A stretch of DNA of 64,000 nt from Limnohabitans sp. (GTDB taxonomy: Bacteria; Pseudomonadota; Gammaproteobacteria; Burkholderiales; Burkholderiaceae_C). The notes below the pieces were generated by a model that saw nothing but the letters and a program-made list of their open reading frames with translations, was not told where the DNA came from and did not search any database. Made by a program: the position numbers and the translations under genes. Below, piece by piece: positions 30,749 to 42,151 of this stretch. The stretch lies in the NCBI GenBank assembly GCA_021300495.1, contig JAJTDK010000007.1, positions 29,454 through 93,453 of the forward strand, read 5' to 3'. The number at the start of each line of letters is the position of its first letter. Within the stretch, counting starts at the first letter, position 1.

Positions 30749-30879
30749 AAGGACGATTGGTTGTCAAAGTAAATTGAAAGAAGCTGTAGGCTTTGATCAG
30801 TACAACACGTGCTGACCTTAAAATAAGGCTTGATTTTAGTCCCCCCGCCCCCCTTTCTCACAATTTCCCCATTTTTCAC

Positions 30880-31929
30880 ATGAGCTCAACCCCCCTCTCC
30901 TACAAAGACGCTGGCGTCGACATCGTCGCAGGTGATGCTCTGGTCGAACGCATTAAACCCCTGGCCAAAAAAACCATGCGCGAGGGTGTTTTAGCAGGAA
31001 TAGGTGGATTCGGTGCTCTTTTTGAAGTCCCAAAACGTTACAAAGAACCTGTCCTTGTCTCTGGCACAGACGGCGTTGGCACCAAATTGAAATTGGCATT
31101 TGAGTGGAACATGCACAGCACCGTTGGTATCGACTTGGTTGCCATGAGTGTCAACGATGTGCTGGTCCAAGGCGCAGAGCCCTTGTTCTTCTTGGATTAT
31201 TTTGCTTGCGGCAAGTTGGATGTAGAGACAGCTGCCACAGTGGTAGGCGGCATTGCCAATGGCTGTGAAATGTCTGGCTGCGCACTCATTGGTGGCGAAA
31301 CTGCAGAAATGCCAGGCATGTACCCGGCGGGTGAATATGACCTGGCTGGCTTTGCAGTGGGTGCTGTTGAAAAATCAAAAATCTTGTCTGGCAAGGATGT
31401 CAAACCAGGCGATGTTGTGTTGGGTCTGGGCTCTCATGGCGTGCATTCCAATGGCTTTAGCTTGGTTCGCAAATGCATAGAGCGCGCCGAGGGTCGGCTG
31501 CCTGAAACATTGGATGGGCAAGCCTTCAAAGATGCCATCATGGCGCCTACCAGGCTTTACGTGAAGTCGGTACTGCACGCATTGTCCATTCACCCCATCA
31601 AAGCACTGGCGCACATTACGGGGGGTGGCTTGCTGGAGAATATTCCGCGCGTTTTGCCTGAAGGCACCGCAGCCCACTTGGTCAAAGGAAGCTGGCCCCA
31701 ATCTGAATTGTTTGCTTGGCTTCAAAAAACAGCCGTCATTGACGACATTGAAATGAATCGCACCTTCAACAATGGCATCGGCATGGTGGTCGTGCTTGAT
31801 GCCGCTCATGCCCAAGCATGTGCAGAGACCTTGCGCCATTCGGGCGAGAAAGTTTATCAAATTGGGCTGATCGCTGTCCAAGGTGATGGCGAGCAAGTCG
31901 TGGTGACATCAAACTTTGAGGTCCAATAG
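30880..31929 (+). CDS. purM: phosphoribosylformylglycinamidine cyclo-ligase
   Basis: [56 protein letters not shown]. Confidence 0.97.
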   Translation: MSSTPLSYKDAGVDIVAGDALVERIKPLAKKTMREGVLAGIGGFGALFEVPKRYKEPVLVSGTDGVGTKLKLAFEWNMHSTVGIDLVAMSVNDVLVQGAEPLFFLDYFACGKLDVETAATVVGGIANGCEMSGCALIGGETAEMPGMYPAGEYDLAGFAVGAVEKSKILSGKDVKPGDVVLGLGSHGVHSNGFSLVRKCIERAEGRLPETLDGQAFKDAIMAPTRLYVKSVLHALSIHPIKALAHITGGGLLENIPRVLPEGTAAHLVKGSWPQSELFAWLQKTAVIDDIEMNRTFNNGIGMVVVLDAAHAQACAETLRHSGEKVYQIGLIAVQGDGEQVVVTSNFEVQ

Positions 31930-31974
31930 CCATTCACGCCTAAATGAACTTGAACCCTGTCTCTAGGGGCAGGC

Positions 31975-32820
31975 TCAGTCGTTTTGAAGACTTGCCAAGC
32001 GCTGCTTCACAGCCACTGCATCAGTTGCATTGGGCAGCGCTTCAACATACCTTAACAAGTCCTTCAGCGCACGCTCTTTTTGACCCAACTCAATCAAGGC
32101 CAAGCCACGATCGCGGACCTCAAAAAGCGCTTCTGGATTGAGAACAATCAAGCGATCCATCACCAAAACAAGCCTCTCCCAATCTGCCTGACTGCTGAAA
32201 ATTTCTTTGAGATTTCGAAGCATTCTGGTCAAGATGTCGCGAGGCAGCGCAGGCTGCAAAAACAGACCCAATGGCGTGTCCATGTCGCCAGAGGTCCCCA
32301 TGTGAGGACGAAATGGCGCCAAGCGTTCAGCCAAGCTATCTAAACCCAAGGAATCGCCTGTCAGAGGGTCCATCACAATCAAGCCCTCAGGCAGCGTCAC
32401 CTTCACTAAGAAATGACCCGGAAAAGACACGCCTTCCGCTTGCAAGCCTAACGCCTGTGCAAGCTCCAACCAAATAATTGCAATCGAAATTGGAATACCT
32501 CTTCGCGACCGCAATACCTCATTCAAGTAACTGTTTTCTGGCGCGTAAAAATTGTTGGCGTTGCCAGCAAACCCTAACTCTGTATAGAAAAATTGATTCA
32601 ATACAGAAAGCGTCTTGAGCGGATCTGATTCAAATTTCAAACGACGCCTTAAACGAACCAAAAGCGCGTCAGAGCTTGCCAAAACATCTTGGATGTCCAA
32701 CTGTGGCTCTTCATCTTGCGCAATGGACGCCGCAGCTTCTAGCAATGGGAAATCAGCGTCTGTTTCAACCAGACTTTTGAAATAACTGAGCGGCGTTACT
32801 GCCATCAACTGGAGGTTCAT
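31975..32820 (-). CDS. SirB1 family protein (transglutaminase-like, TPR)
   Basis: FYAPENSYLNEVLRSRRGIPISIAIIWLELAQALGL, VSFPGHFLVK; start MNLQLMAVT at 32820 likely. Confidence 0.85.
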   Translation of the reverse strand: MNLQLMAVTPLSYFKSLVETDADFPLLEAAASIAQDEEPQLDIQDVLASSDALLVRLRRRLKFESDPLKTLSVLNQFFYTELGFAGNANNFYAPENSYLNEVLRSRRGIPISIAIIWLELAQALGLQAEGVSFPGHFLVKVTLPEGLIVMDPLTGDSLGLDSLAERLAPFRPHMGTSGDMDTPLGLFLQPALPRDILTRMLRNLKEIFSSQADWERLVLVMDRLIVLNPEALFEVRDRGLALIELGQKERALKDLLRYVEALPNATDAVAVKQRLASLQND

Positions 32821-32834
32821 TTGTCTGACTCCAG

Positions 32835-34400
32835 TTAACGCCGCAACAAAGATTGCAAGCGCAACCCGCTGAGGCGCAAACAAGCAAAATACAAAACAGC
32901 TGAGCCGACCAACACCAAGGCCATGGTGCCCAATCTGCCCCATACCTGTTGCCGCATGGCCAACCAATCAAATGAAATACTTGCCCAAGCTAGAAAAGCA
33001 GTCAGTAACAAGCTGGCTAAAAGAACCTTGGCGCCAAACACAGGCCAACCTGGCAAAGGCTTGTAACTGCCTTTGCGAATCAATCCGACCAAGAGCCACG
33101 CCGCATTCAATAAAGCACCTAAGCCGATGGACAAAGCCAGGCCGGCATGGGCCAAATAAGGAACCAACACCACATTCATCACTTGCGTAAAACACAACAC
33201 GACAACGGCAATCTTCACAGGTGTTTTGATGTCCTGACTTGCGTAGTAACCAGGCGCCAAGACCTTGATGGCGACAAGTCCCAACAAACCTACACCGTAC
33301 CCAGTCAGTGCCAAAGTGGTTTGCTGAACATCACGGTCTGTGAAAGCACCATAGTGATAGAGCACCGACACCAATGGTTGAGAAAAAACCAGCAAGGCTG
33401 CAGCACAAGGCAACGCCAACAGAACAACCAAACGCAAGCCCCAATCGAGCATGGCTGCATATTCATTCTGATCGCCCTTCGCACGAGCTGCTGCCAGCTG
33501 CGGCATGAGCACTGCGCCAAGAGCCACGCCCAAAATAGCGGTTGGAAATTCCATCAGTCGGTCTGCGAAGGTGAGCCAACTGACGCTACCGGGGGCTAAA
33601 TGCGATGCAATTTGTGTATTGATGAGCAAGGATATTTGAGCCACTCCAACCCCTAGCAAAGCTGGCAACATTAAGGCGGCGATTTGACGAGAAGCGGGAT
33701 CTGACGCAGACCTTCGAATGGCCGACCACGTCAGGCCAATGCGAGGTAACAAACCGATTTTTGAAAGCGCAGGAATTTGAATGGCCAATTGCATGAAGCC
33801 GCCCAACATGACACCCACGGGCAAAGCATAGATGGCCTGGATACCTTTTGACTTGAGCCAAGGCGCAAGCAGCCAAGCAGCACCGATCATGGCCAAATTC
33901 AACAACACAGGGGTGGCAGCAGGGACTGCAAATTTTTTCCAAGTATTTAAAATGCCAGCGGACAAAGCCACCATCGACATGAAACCAATGTAGGGAAACA
34001 TCCAGCGCGTCATGTGCACAGCTGCTTCAAACGATTCGGGTTGCTGCTGCAGCCCGCTGGCCATGGCCCAGACCAAGAAAGGCGCAGCCAAAACGCCCGC
34101 AAAACTCAAAAGCAAGAGTGCCCAAGCCAAAAGCGTCGCCACATGATCTACCGCTTTTTTTGTGGCCTCATCACCGTTTTGCGCTTTGCTGGCCGCTAAA
34201 ACAGGTACAAATGCTTGACTGAAAGCGCCCTCTGCGAAAAGCCGTCGGAACAGATTTGGAATACGAAAGGCTACATTAAAAGCGTCTGTCAGTGCGTTGG
34301 CACCAAATGTAGAGGCAATGAAAAGTTCCCTGACCAAACCCGTGATGCGGGATGCCAGAGTCCAAAGGGAGACGGTAGATGCAGATTTAAGGAGGCTCAC
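32835..34400 (-). CDS. murJ: lipid II flippase MurJ
   Basis: SLLKSASTVSLWTLASRITGLVRE, AFRIPNLFRRLFAEGAFSQAFVPV; GTG start at 34400 inferred. Confidence 0.95.
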   Translation of the reverse strand: MSLLKSASTVSLWTLASRITGLVRELFIASTFGANALTDAFNVAFRIPNLFRRLFAEGAFSQAFVPVLAASKAQNGDEATKKAVDHVATLLAWALLLLSFAGVLAAPFLVWAMASGLQQQPESFEAAVHMTRWMFPYIGFMSMVALSAGILNTWKKFAVPAATPVLLNLAMIGAAWLLAPWLKSKGIQAIYALPVGVMLGGFMQLAIQIPALSKIGLLPRIGLTWSAIRRSASDPASRQIAALMLPALLGVGVAQISLLINTQIASHLAPGSVSWLTFADRLMEFPTAILGVALGAVLMPQLAAARAKGDQNEYAAMLDWGLRLVVLLALPCAAALLVFSQPLVSVLYHYGAFTDRDVQQTTLALTGYGVGLLGLVAIKVLAPGYYASQDIKTPVKIAVVVLCFTQVMNVVLVPYLAHAGLALSIGLGALLNAAWLLVGLIRKGSYKPLPGWPVFGAKVLLASLLLTAFLAWASISFDWLAMRQQVWGRLGTMALVLVGSAVLYFACLRLSGLRLQSLLRR

Positions 34401-34518
34401 AAAGAGAGTGTAGCGACTGAAATGACAGCTTGTCAGGTCCCTGTACCAAGTAGTTCTTTGGCTGATACAATAGCCGGCTTTGCTGACAACATCCTCAGAC
34501 AACTAGGACAAACATTAA

Positions 34519-34815
34519 ATGGCTTCTGCTAAACCCAAGAAAAAGAACCCCCGCCTGGCATCAGGCCGGAAACGCGCACGTCAAGACGTGAAACTGAACG
34601 CAGCGAACACCTCACTGCGCTCCAAATACCGCACCGCTGTTAAGAACGTTGAAAAAGCTGTTCTGGCGGGTGACAAAACCAAAGCAAGCGAACTGTTTGC
34701 CAAAATGCAAGCCGTTGTCGACACCGTTGCCGACAAAGGTATCTTTCACAAGAACAAAGCAGCTCGCGATAAGAGCCGCTTGTCAACCAAGGTGAAAGCC
34801 TTGGCCCTCGCCTGA
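34519..34815 (+). CDS. rpsT: 30S ribosomal protein S20
   Basis: [44 protein letters not shown]. Confidence 0.97.
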   Translation: MASAKPKKKNPRLASGRKRARQDVKLNAANTSLRSKYRTAVKNVEKAVLAGDKTKASELFAKMQAVVDTVADKGIFHKNKAARDKSRLSTKVKALALA

Positions 34816-34890
34816 TCAATTGATCACCAGCCCGGCACCCATCTGGGTTGCCGCCGTTTGAAACGGGTGCGCTGTCAGCAAAGAAAAAGC

Positions 34891-34916
34891 AAAAAGCCGT
34901 CTTAGGACGGCTTTTT
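34891..34916 (+). terminator. intrinsic terminator after rpsT
   Basis: AAAAAGCCGTC-ttag-GACGGCTTTTTT. Confidence 0.85.
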
Positions 34917-34942
34917 TGTGGACGTCATTCTAAAGACAATTT

Positions 34943-35257
34943 CTATTTGGGAGGAATTGGCAGCAAGCAAGCCTCGGACACTTGCAGGTTGTTGTCTTTG
35001 GCGAAACTCATCAGAAAGTCCCAAGCCATGGGCTCATAGCCACGCAGGTCGGTGTGAACCACCACACACTTGATACCCGCTAAGGTTTGCGGAATACACC
35101 AAGGCGAATAGCTGAGGTGGCTTCCTGGTGTGGCGCCCCCTGGCCGAAATTGCCCCATTACGCCAGCCAAGCGTTCAGCCCAATCGCTGGGGCGGAAAGT
35201 ACGGCCGTCCAAGGTAATTCCTTGAATCAGAACTTCTTTGGCGTTGTTTGAAACCAT
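34943..35257 (-). CDS. DUF3579 domain protein
   Basis: 104 aa; ITLDGRTFRPSDWAERLAGVMGQFRPGG...CVVVHTDLRGYEPMAWDFLMSFAKDNNLQV. Confidence 0.75.
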   Translation of the reverse strand: MVSNNAKEVLIQGITLDGRTFRPSDWAERLAGVMGQFRPGGATPGSHLSYSPWCIPQTLAGIKCVVVHTDLRGYEPMAWDFLMSFAKDNNLQVSEACLLPIPPK

Positions 35258-35329
35258 CGATCAGAGGTTGGGAGAATTCGTGGGCATACATCAGGGATCG
35301 CCTCAATGCTGCATTGCAAAAGAATTGTA

Positions 35330-35341
35330 TCTTATATAAGA
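35330..35341. promoter_or_regulatory. perfect 12-bp palindrome TCTTATATAAGA in the DUF3579/argD intergenic region
   Basis: Identical to the palindrome at 44307-44318. Confidence 0.65.
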
Positions 35342-35424
35342 CTTGAAGCATAAATTCTGCCTCTAAAATCTCATCTCAGCGGCCCTCTTCGTTGGGCCGA
35401 TTTCTTTTCAGAGGAGTTCTCAGC

Positions 35425-36627
35425 ATGTCCGCTTTCATTGAAGCCACTTCGCCGCACACCATGAACACTTATGGCCGCTTGCCCATTGCCATAAGCCACG
35501 GTCAGGGTTGCCGAGTATGGGATGTCAATGGCAAAGTGTATTTGGACGCATTGGGCGGAATTGCTGTGAACACCTTAGGCCACAACCACCCAGAATTGGT
35601 GCCTGCGCTACAAGACCAACTGAGCAAAATCATCCACAGCTGCAACTACTACCACGTCCCCAACCAAGAAAAGCTGGCGGCCAAACTGGTTGAGTTATCG
35701 GGCATGACCAATGTGTTTTTTTGCTGTACCGGTTTAGAAGCCAATGAGGCCGCGATCAAGTTAGCCCGAAAATTTGGTCACGACAAAGGCATCGACAAAC
35801 CTGTCATCGTGGTTTATGAAAAAGCCTTTCATGGACGTAGCATTGCCACCTTGAGTGCCACAGGCAATACCAAAATTCAAAAAGGTTTTGGCCCCTTGGT
35901 GGAGGGCTTCTTGCGCGTTCCGGTCAATGACATTGCGGCCTTGAAAAAAGCCACTGAAAACAATCCCAATGTGGTCGCCGTGTTCTTTGAAACTATTCAA
36001 GGCGAAGGGGGCGTGAACCCCATGCACATGGACTACTTGCGCGATGTGCGCGCTCTTTGCGATGAAAAAGATTGGCTCATGATGATTGACGAAGTTCAAT
36101 GCGGCATGGGCAGAACTGGCAAATGGTTTGCACACCAATGGGCTGGCATCAAGGCCGACGTCATGCCCTTGGCAAAGGGCTTGGGCTCTGGCGTTCCCAT
36201 TGCGGCGGTGGTTGCTGGTCCTAAGGCTGCCCACATTTTTCAGCCCGGCAACCACGGCACCACCTTTGGGGGCAATCCCTTGGCCATGCGTGCGGGCGTT
36301 GAAACCATTCGCATCATGGAGAAAGATGGCTTGCTTGAGAATGCAGCCCGCGTGGGTGCTCACCTCAAAGCTCGACTTGAAAAAGGCCTTGCTGGCGCGC
36401 AGGGTGTCAAAGAAATTCGGGGTCAAGGCTTGATGCTTGGCATTGAATTAGTGAAGCCTTGCAGTGAACTCACAATGCGTGCAGCTGAAGCAGGCTTGTT
36501 GATCAGCGTGACAGCAGACAGCGTCATTCGCATGGTGCCACCACTCATCATGACTCAGGCTGAAGCCGATGAAGTGGCCGATATTTTGTTGCCGCTCATC
36601 CACACATTTCTGACGGAGTCATCCTAA
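35425..36627 (+). CDS. argD: acetylornithine aminotransferase
   Basis: Class III PLP transaminase: LDALGGIAVNTLGHNHPELV, MMIDEVQCGMGRTGKWFA, HGTTFGGNPLAMRA; adjacent argF. Confidence 0.93.
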   Translation: MSAFIEATSPHTMNTYGRLPIAISHGQGCRVWDVNGKVYLDALGGIAVNTLGHNHPELVPALQDQLSKIIHSCNYYHVPNQEKLAAKLVELSGMTNVFFCCTGLEANEAAIKLARKFGHDKGIDKPVIVVYEKAFHGRSIATLSATGNTKIQKGFGPLVEGFLRVPVNDIAALKKATENNPNVVAVFFETIQGEGGVNPMHMDYLRDVRALCDEKDWLMMIDEVQCGMGRTGKWFAHQWAGIKADVMPLAKGLGSGVPIAAVVAGPKAAHIFQPGNHGTTFGGNPLAMRAGVETIRIMEKDGLLENAARVGAHLKARLEKGLAGAQGVKEIRGQGLMLGIELVKPCSELTMRAAEAGLLISVTADSVIRMVPPLIMTQAEADEVADILLPLIHTFLTESS

Positions 36628-37562
36628 TGCTTACGCAGGTACCCGCTACGCCTCTTCGGCATTACTTGCAATTCACAGATTTAAATGCTGAAGAATATGC
36701 GCATGTTTTCAAGCGTGCATCGTTCATCAAAGCCAAGTTCAAGGCCTACGAAAAATACCAGCCACTGACAGACCGCACATTGGCCATGATCTTTGAGAAA
36801 GCCTCCACACGAACCCGTGTGAGCTTTGAAGCAGGCATGTACCAAATGGGGGGCTCGGTGGTGCACCTCACAACTGGCGACAGCCAACTGGGGCGTGCAG
36901 AACCCATTGAAGACAGCGCCAGAGTGATCAGCCGCATGGTCGATCTGGTCATGATTCGAACCTATGGGCAAGACAAAATTGAAACCTTTGCCAAGCATTC
37001 ACGCGTCCCCGTCATCAACGGGCTGACCAATGAGTTTCACCCATGCCAAATCTTGGCAGACATCTTTACCTACATCGAGCACCGAGGCTCTATTCAAGGC
37101 AAAACAGTGGCCTGGGTGGGTGATGGCAACAACATGGCCAACACTTGGCTACAAGCTGCCGACTTGCTGGGCTTTAAAGTCAATCTCAGCACCCCTAGTG
37201 GCTACGAAGTTGACCCGGCAGTTGTGGGTGTTCGAAGTGCTGCCAGCACGCAGTTCTTTAAAGACCCGATGCAAGCTTGTGAAGGCGCTGATTTGGTCAC
37301 CACCGATGTGTGGACCAGCATGGGCTATGAAGCAGAGAACGAAGCCCGCAAAAAAGCGTTTGCCGATTGGTGCGTCGACGAGGAGATGATGAAAGTGGCC
37401 AAGCCCGATGCGCTGTTCATGCACTGTCTACCCGCTCACCGAGGTGAAGAGGTCAGTGCAGAAGTCATCGATGGCCCCCAGTCCGTGGTGTGGGATGAAG
37501 CCGAAAATCGCATGCATGCGCAAAAGGCCTTGATGGAATTTTTACTGCTTGGCAAAGTCTGA
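36627..37562 (+). CDS. argF: ornithine carbamoyltransferase
   Basis: FEKASTRTRVSFEAGMYQMGG, NEFHPCQILAD, FMHCLPAHRGEEV. Confidence 0.97.
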   Translation: MLTQVPATPLRHYLQFTDLNAEEYAHVFKRASFIKAKFKAYEKYQPLTDRTLAMIFEKASTRTRVSFEAGMYQMGGSVVHLTTGDSQLGRAEPIEDSARVISRMVDLVMIRTYGQDKIETFAKHSRVPVINGLTNEFHPCQILADIFTYIEHRGSIQGKTVAWVGDGNNMANTWLQAADLLGFKVNLSTPSGYEVDPAVVGVRSAASTQFFKDPMQACEGADLVTTDVWTSMGYEAENEARKKAFADWCVDEEMMKVAKPDALFMHCLPAHRGEEVSAEVIDGPQSVVWDEAENRMHAQKALMEFLLLGKV

Positions 37563-37611
37563 ATCAGGCTTTCAAGCGCACGAGTCTCATCACAGAAAAA
37601 CTGTCGCCCAG

Positions 37612-38802
37612 TTAGGGCCCTGCATAAAGCCAAGGGACATCCATCAAGGGTTCTCCCATGAGTTTCATCGCTACATTGCGACCCCATCGCAGAGGTCCTT
37701 GAAGGTGAAAAATCTGACCGTTTCGAATTGAGCGTTGTTGCACTTGGGCGTTGCGCGCCCACCGTGCTTGCGCGTACATTTGCAGGCGGTCTTCTACTTG
37801 CAAATCTGCTCTGGCCCAGCTTCTGGCCAACTCGGCTGCATCCTCTATGGCCATGCCTGCACCTTGCGCCAAGAACGGACGCATGGGATGAGCAGCATCG
37901 CCTAACAAAGCAATTCGGCCTTTCGCCATTTCATGAGGGCCTTTGATGGGTGGACGGTCACAAAGTGGCCACAGTCGCCAAGCTGGCACTGCTTCCAGCA
38001 TGTTGCGCAGGTCGGCGTGAATGGGTCCCATGGCAGCCTCTAAGTCTTGTTTGTTGCCTGCATGGTCCCAGTCATCCAAGCTGGCTGGAGGTGGTCCTTG
38101 AACCACCACCACCAAGTTTAAATACTCACCACATTTGACGGGGTACAACACGGCATGAACTTTGGGGCCTACCCAAACATTCACATCTTGCAGTCGCAAC
38201 TTTTCAGGGATAGATTGCATGGGCACAAGGGCTCGATAGGCTAACAAGCCTGTCACCCTGGGGGCTGTGGGTGGCACCACGAATTGACGCGTTTTACTCC
38301 AAAGTCCGTCGGCCCCCACCATGGCGGCGGATTGAGAGAGTTCGGCCAAACTTGCAGGTAAGTTTGTGCCACTGATCTGGATGCCATCCGCATTCTGCTG
38401 CAAGCCTTGCACTTCTGAATCAAGACGCAATTCAGCCTGGCCTGAGCTCCTTATTTTTTTCAGCAACACACGGTGCAAATCAGCACGGTGCACTGTGAAA
38501 TAAGGTGCGCCATAGGTGTCTAAGCTTCGCTGCCCTAAACGCAGAGTGCCAATGATTTGTCCAGTATGAGTGTCTTTGGCATCTAGTTTGCGTGGCACAA
38601 ATCCAATTTCTTGGAGGTCTTCTGCTAAGCCCCAAGCATGCAAAATGCGCGTCACATTGGGGCCCATCTGGATACCCGCACCTACTTCCGAGAAAGTGGC
38701 AGCGCGCTCTAGCACCTGCGGCCTGGCGCCAGCTTGACCGCATGCCAATGCGGCAGCCAGCCCACCAATTCCACCACCCACAATGATCATCGTATTTTCC
38801 AC
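37612..38802 (-). CDS. FAD-dependent monooxygenase (salicylate hydroxylase-like)
   Basis: IVGGGIGGLAAALACGQAG, GRIALLGDAAHPMRPFLAQGAGMAIEDA. Confidence 0.92.
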   Translation of the reverse strand: MENTMIIVGGGIGGLAAALACGQAGARPQVLERAATFSEVGAGIQMGPNVTRILHAWGLAEDLQEIGFVPRKLDAKDTHTGQIIGTLRLGQRSLDTYGAPYFTVHRADLHRVLLKKIRSSGQAELRLDSEVQGLQQNADGIQISGTNLPASLAELSQSAAMVGADGLWSKTRQFVVPPTAPRVTGLLAYRALVPMQSIPEKLRLQDVNVWVGPKVHAVLYPVKCGEYLNLVVVVQGPPPASLDDWDHAGNKQDLEAAMGPIHADLRNMLEAVPAWRLWPLCDRPPIKGPHEMAKGRIALLGDAAHPMRPFLAQGAGMAIEDAAELARSWARADLQVEDRLQMYAQARWARNAQVQQRSIRNGQIFHLQGPLRWGRNVAMKLMGEPLMDVPWLYAGP

Positions 38803-38853
38803 AAGCTTGATTTTGCAACGATCTGATTGCGCAAACTCTGCAGCCCATCAAAA

Positions 38854-38883
38854 AAGCCCAAAAGACCGAAATCTTTTGGGCTT
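38854..38883 (-). terminator. intrinsic terminator downstream of acnB
   Basis: AAGCCCAAAAGA-ccgaaa-TCTTTTGGGCTT perfect 12-bp stem with T-run on the minus strand. Confidence 0.85.
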
Positions 38884-38907
38884 AAGCACAGTGCTTAACG
38901 CGCAGTT

Positions 38908-41499
38908 TTAGGCTGCAACACCCTTGGCTACTTCTGCATACTCTTCGATCTTGTCGAAGTTCATGTACTTGTAGATCTGAGTTCCATCTTTGTTAATTTC
39001 AGTCATGCTCGCTTGGTACTCTTCTGTGGTGGGGATGCGGCCCAGCTTGGAGCTGATGGCTGCAACCTCAGAGGAAGCCAAATAAACATTGGTGTTTTTG
39101 CCCAAGCGGTTGGGAAAATTGCGCGTTGAAGTAGACACCACCGTGGCGCCCTCACGCACCTGGGCTTGATTGCCCATGCACAAAGAGCAGCCGGGCATTT
39201 CAGTGCGCGCGCCTGCAGCGCCAAAGACGCCGTAGTGGCCTTCTTTGGTTAATTCGGCAGCGTCCATTTTGGTGGGCGGCGCAATCCACAACTTCACGGG
39301 AATGTCACGCCTGCCTTCAAGCAACTTTGAGGCTGCGCGGAAGTGACCAATGTTGGTCATGCAAGAGCCAATGAAGACTTCGTCAATCTTGGTGCCCGCT
39401 ACATCTGACAACAACTTGGCGTCATCTGGGTCGTTAGGGCAGCACAAGACAGGCTCTTTCAGCTGGTCCATGTCAATTTCTAGCACGTGGGCGTATTCAG
39501 CATTGGCATCCGCTTCAAGCAGCTTAGGATTGGCCAACCAAGCTTCGACGGCCTTGATGCGACGCTCTAGTGCACGCTTGTCGTTATAACCCTGAGCAAT
39601 CATGTTTTTCATCAAAACAATGTTGGAGTTCAAATACTCTTTGACCGGTTCTGGGTTGAGCTTCACTGTACAACCCGCTGCTGAGCGCTCCGCTGATGCA
39701 TCTGACAACTCAAACGCTTGCTCAACCTTCAAGTCTGGCAATCCTTCAATTTCCAAAATACGGCCCGAGAACTCATTGATCTTGCCGGACTTGGCAACGG
39801 TCAGTAAGCCTGCCTTGATGGCGTAGTAGGGAATGGCGTGAACCAAATCGCGCAATGTGATGCCAGGCTGCATCTGGCCTTTGAAACGAACCAGAATAGA
39901 TTCAGGCATGTCCAATGGCATGACACCTGTGGCAGCACCGAAGGCCACCAAACCTGAGCCAGCAGGGAAAGAAATACCAATGGGAAAACGTGTGTGAGAG
40001 TCGCCACCTGTGCCCACTGTGTCGGGCAACAACAAGCGATTCAACCAACTGTGAATAATGCCGTCACCTGGCTTCAGAGAAACACCGCCACGGTTGCTCA
40101 TGAAAGCTGGTAGTTCGTGGTGCATTTTCACGTCAACAGGCTTGGGGTATGCCGCTGTGTGGCAGAAAGACTGCATCACCATGTCGGCACTGAAGCCCAA
40201 GCAAGCCAAGTCTTTCAGCTCGTCACGTGTCATGGTGCCAGTGGTGTCTTGTGAGCCCACAGTGGTCATCTTGGGTTCGCAATAGGTACCAGGGCGAACG
40301 CCCTGTCCTTCCGGCAAGCCACACGCACGGCCCACCATTTTTTGTGCCACGGTAAAACCAGCTTTGGTAGACGTGGGCACTTTAGGCAAACGGAACAAGG
40401 TCGAAGTGGGCAAGCCCAAGAACTCGCGGGCCTTGCCTGTCAATGAACGACCAATGATCAAATTGATACGGCCGCCTGCGCGAACCTCATCAAACAACAT
40501 GTCGCTGCGAAGTTCAAACTCAGTGAGCAGTGCACCGTTCTTCATGATCTTGCCTTCGTAAGGCAAGACATCAATCACATCTCCCATTTCCAACTTGGAA
40601 ACATCCACTTCAATGGGCAAGGCACCAGAATCTTCTTGCGTATTGAAGAAGATAGGGGCAATTTTGGCACCCAATGTCACGCCACCAAAGCGCTTGTTAG
40701 GCACAAAAGGAATGTCTTCACCAAAGCCCCAGATGATGCTGTTGGTGGCCGACTTGCGAGAAGAACCGGTGCCCACCACATCGCCTACATAAGCCACCAA
40801 ATGGCCTTTTTTCTTCATCTCTTCAATGAAGGCCATGGGGCCGCGCTTGCCGTCTTCTTCTGGTTTGAAGGCCGCATCAGGGCGTGTGTTTTTCAACATG
40901 GCCAAGTAATGCAGTGGAATGTCAGGGCGACTCCAAGCATCGGGCGCGGGAGACAAATCGTCGGTATTGGTTTCACCCGGTACTTTGAACACAGAGACAG
41001 TGATTTTTTTCGCCACTTCAGGACGTGAAGTGAACCATTCGGCATCAGCCCAGCTTTGAATGACAGCCGTGGCATTGGCATTGCCTGCCTTTGATTTTTC
41101 GGCGACGTCATGGAAGAAGTCAAACATCAGCAGTGTTTTCTTCAAACTTTCAGCAGCCACAACGGCCACTTCTTTGTGGTCGAGCAAATCAATCAAGGGT
41201 TTGACGTTGTAACCGCCCACCATGGTGCCCAACAATTCAGTGGCTTTGGCTTTGCTCACCAAAGCAACAGACAAGTCGCCATGAGCAACTGCGGACAAGA
41301 ACGAGGCCTTGACTTTGGCTGCATCGTCAACGCCAGGTGGCACACGGTGAGTGAGCAAGTCCATCAAAAAGGCTTCTTCACCTTGTGGTGGATTTTTGAT
41401 GAGTTCAATTAACTCAGCTGTTTGTTTGGTATCCAAAGGCAGCGGGGGAATTCCCAGCGCTGCACGTTCGGCGGCATGTTCACGATAAGCTTGCAACAT
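38908..41499 (-). CDS. acnB: aconitate hydratase B
   Basis: 863 aa; [51 protein letters not shown]. Confidence 0.97.
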   Translation of the reverse strand: MLQAYREHAAERAALGIPPLPLDTKQTAELIELIKNPPQGEEAFLMDLLTHRVPPGVDDAAKVKASFLSAVAHGDLSVALVSKAKATELLGTMVGGYNVKPLIDLLDHKEVAVVAAESLKKTLLMFDFFHDVAEKSKAGNANATAVIQSWADAEWFTSRPEVAKKITVSVFKVPGETNTDDLSPAPDAWSRPDIPLHYLAMLKNTRPDAAFKPEEDGKRGPMAFIEEMKKKGHLVAYVGDVVGTGSSRKSATNSIIWGFGEDIPFVPNKRFGGVTLGAKIAPIFFNTQEDSGALPIEVDVSKLEMGDVIDVLPYEGKIMKNGALLTEFELRSDMLFDEVRAGGRINLIIGRSLTGKAREFLGLPTSTLFRLPKVPTSTKAGFTVAQKMVGRACGLPEGQGVRPGTYCEPKMTTVGSQDTTGTMTRDELKDLACLGFSADMVMQSFCHTAAYPKPVDVKMHHELPAFMSNRGGVSLKPGDGIIHSWLNRLLLPDTVGTGGDSHTRFPIGISFPAGSGLVAFGAATGVMPLDMPESILVRFKGQMQPGITLRDLVHAIPYYAIKAGLLTVAKSGKINEFSGRILEIEGLPDLKVEQAFELSDASAERSAAGCTVKLNPEPVKEYLNSNIVLMKNMIAQGYNDKRALERRIKAVEAWLANPKLLEADANAEYAHVLEIDMDQLKEPVLCCPNDPDDAKLLSDVAGTKIDEVFIGSCMTNIGHFRAASKLLEGRRDIPVKLWIAPPTKMDAAELTKEGHYGVFGAAGARTEMPGCSLCMGNQAQVREGATVVSTSTRNFPNRLGKNTNVYLASSEVAAISSKLGRIPTTEEYQASMTEINKDGTQIYKYMNFDKIEEYAEVAKGVAA

Positions 41500-41566
41500 A
41501 GTTTTCTCCTGTCTTACGAAATAAATTGATCAATCAATCTTTAAAAAAATTATCAAACTTTGCGAC

Positions 41567-42151
41567 TCAGCGCTTGTTGTTTGTGACATCGTTGCTCACA
41601 TCAATCAGAGCAGGCGGTGGGTTGTTTTTCATGTCATTGGCAACGGCGACCTGATCGGGGTGGGCACATTCATCGGCCAATCGACGTCCATTTTTTTGAT
41701 CCATCAGCATGGACTTGTTGGCCAACTGCAACCAGACTGCGCCAGCCTTTTCATCTTCCAAACGAATGGCCCCCGTGCTGGTTGCAACTGGCCGCATTCG
41801 GTATTTGTAACCCTTGCCCTGCAAATCGAAGTAGCCAGGCGTGTGTGCATCGGCCGTCATGCGAATGGAAGCACCTAGCTCACAGGGTAAATGACCGACA
41901 TGAACACGTTCTGCAATGCTGAGTTCTTGCGGAGCCAAAGGTGTATCGACTGGCTTGGCAGCGGCATTGCGCTTGTCTGAATTATTTTGCTTGATGGTAT
42001 TTGGAGCTTTTGGCTTTGCCGCAGGTTTTGTCTGCACCTCTTTTTTGGTCGCACCATTTACATCTTTAGAAGATTGCGCTTGGGCCATGTTGATACCTGA
42101 GCCCCAAAGGCCTGCCACAAAAACCAGAAAGAAAAATTTCAAACGGCACAT
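41567..42151 (-). CDS. hypothetical exported protein, Lys/Pro/Ala-rich linker
   Basis: Signal-like N-terminus then low-complexity linker and a C-terminal domain; no family recognised. Confidence 0.6.
   Translation of the reverse strand: MCRLKFFFLVFVAGLWGSGINMAQAQSSKDVNGATKKEVQTKPAAKPKAPNTIKQNNSDKRNAAAKPVDTPLAPQELSIAERVHVGHLPCELGASIRMTADAHTPGYFDLQGKGYKYRMRPVATSTGAIRLEDEKAGAVWLQLANKSMLMDQKNGRRLADECAHPDQVAVANDMKNNPPPALIDVSNDVTNNKR

Noticed and set aside
35761-36426. 221-aa antisense ORF in argD
   Set aside because: Shadow ORF opposite a conserved transaminase
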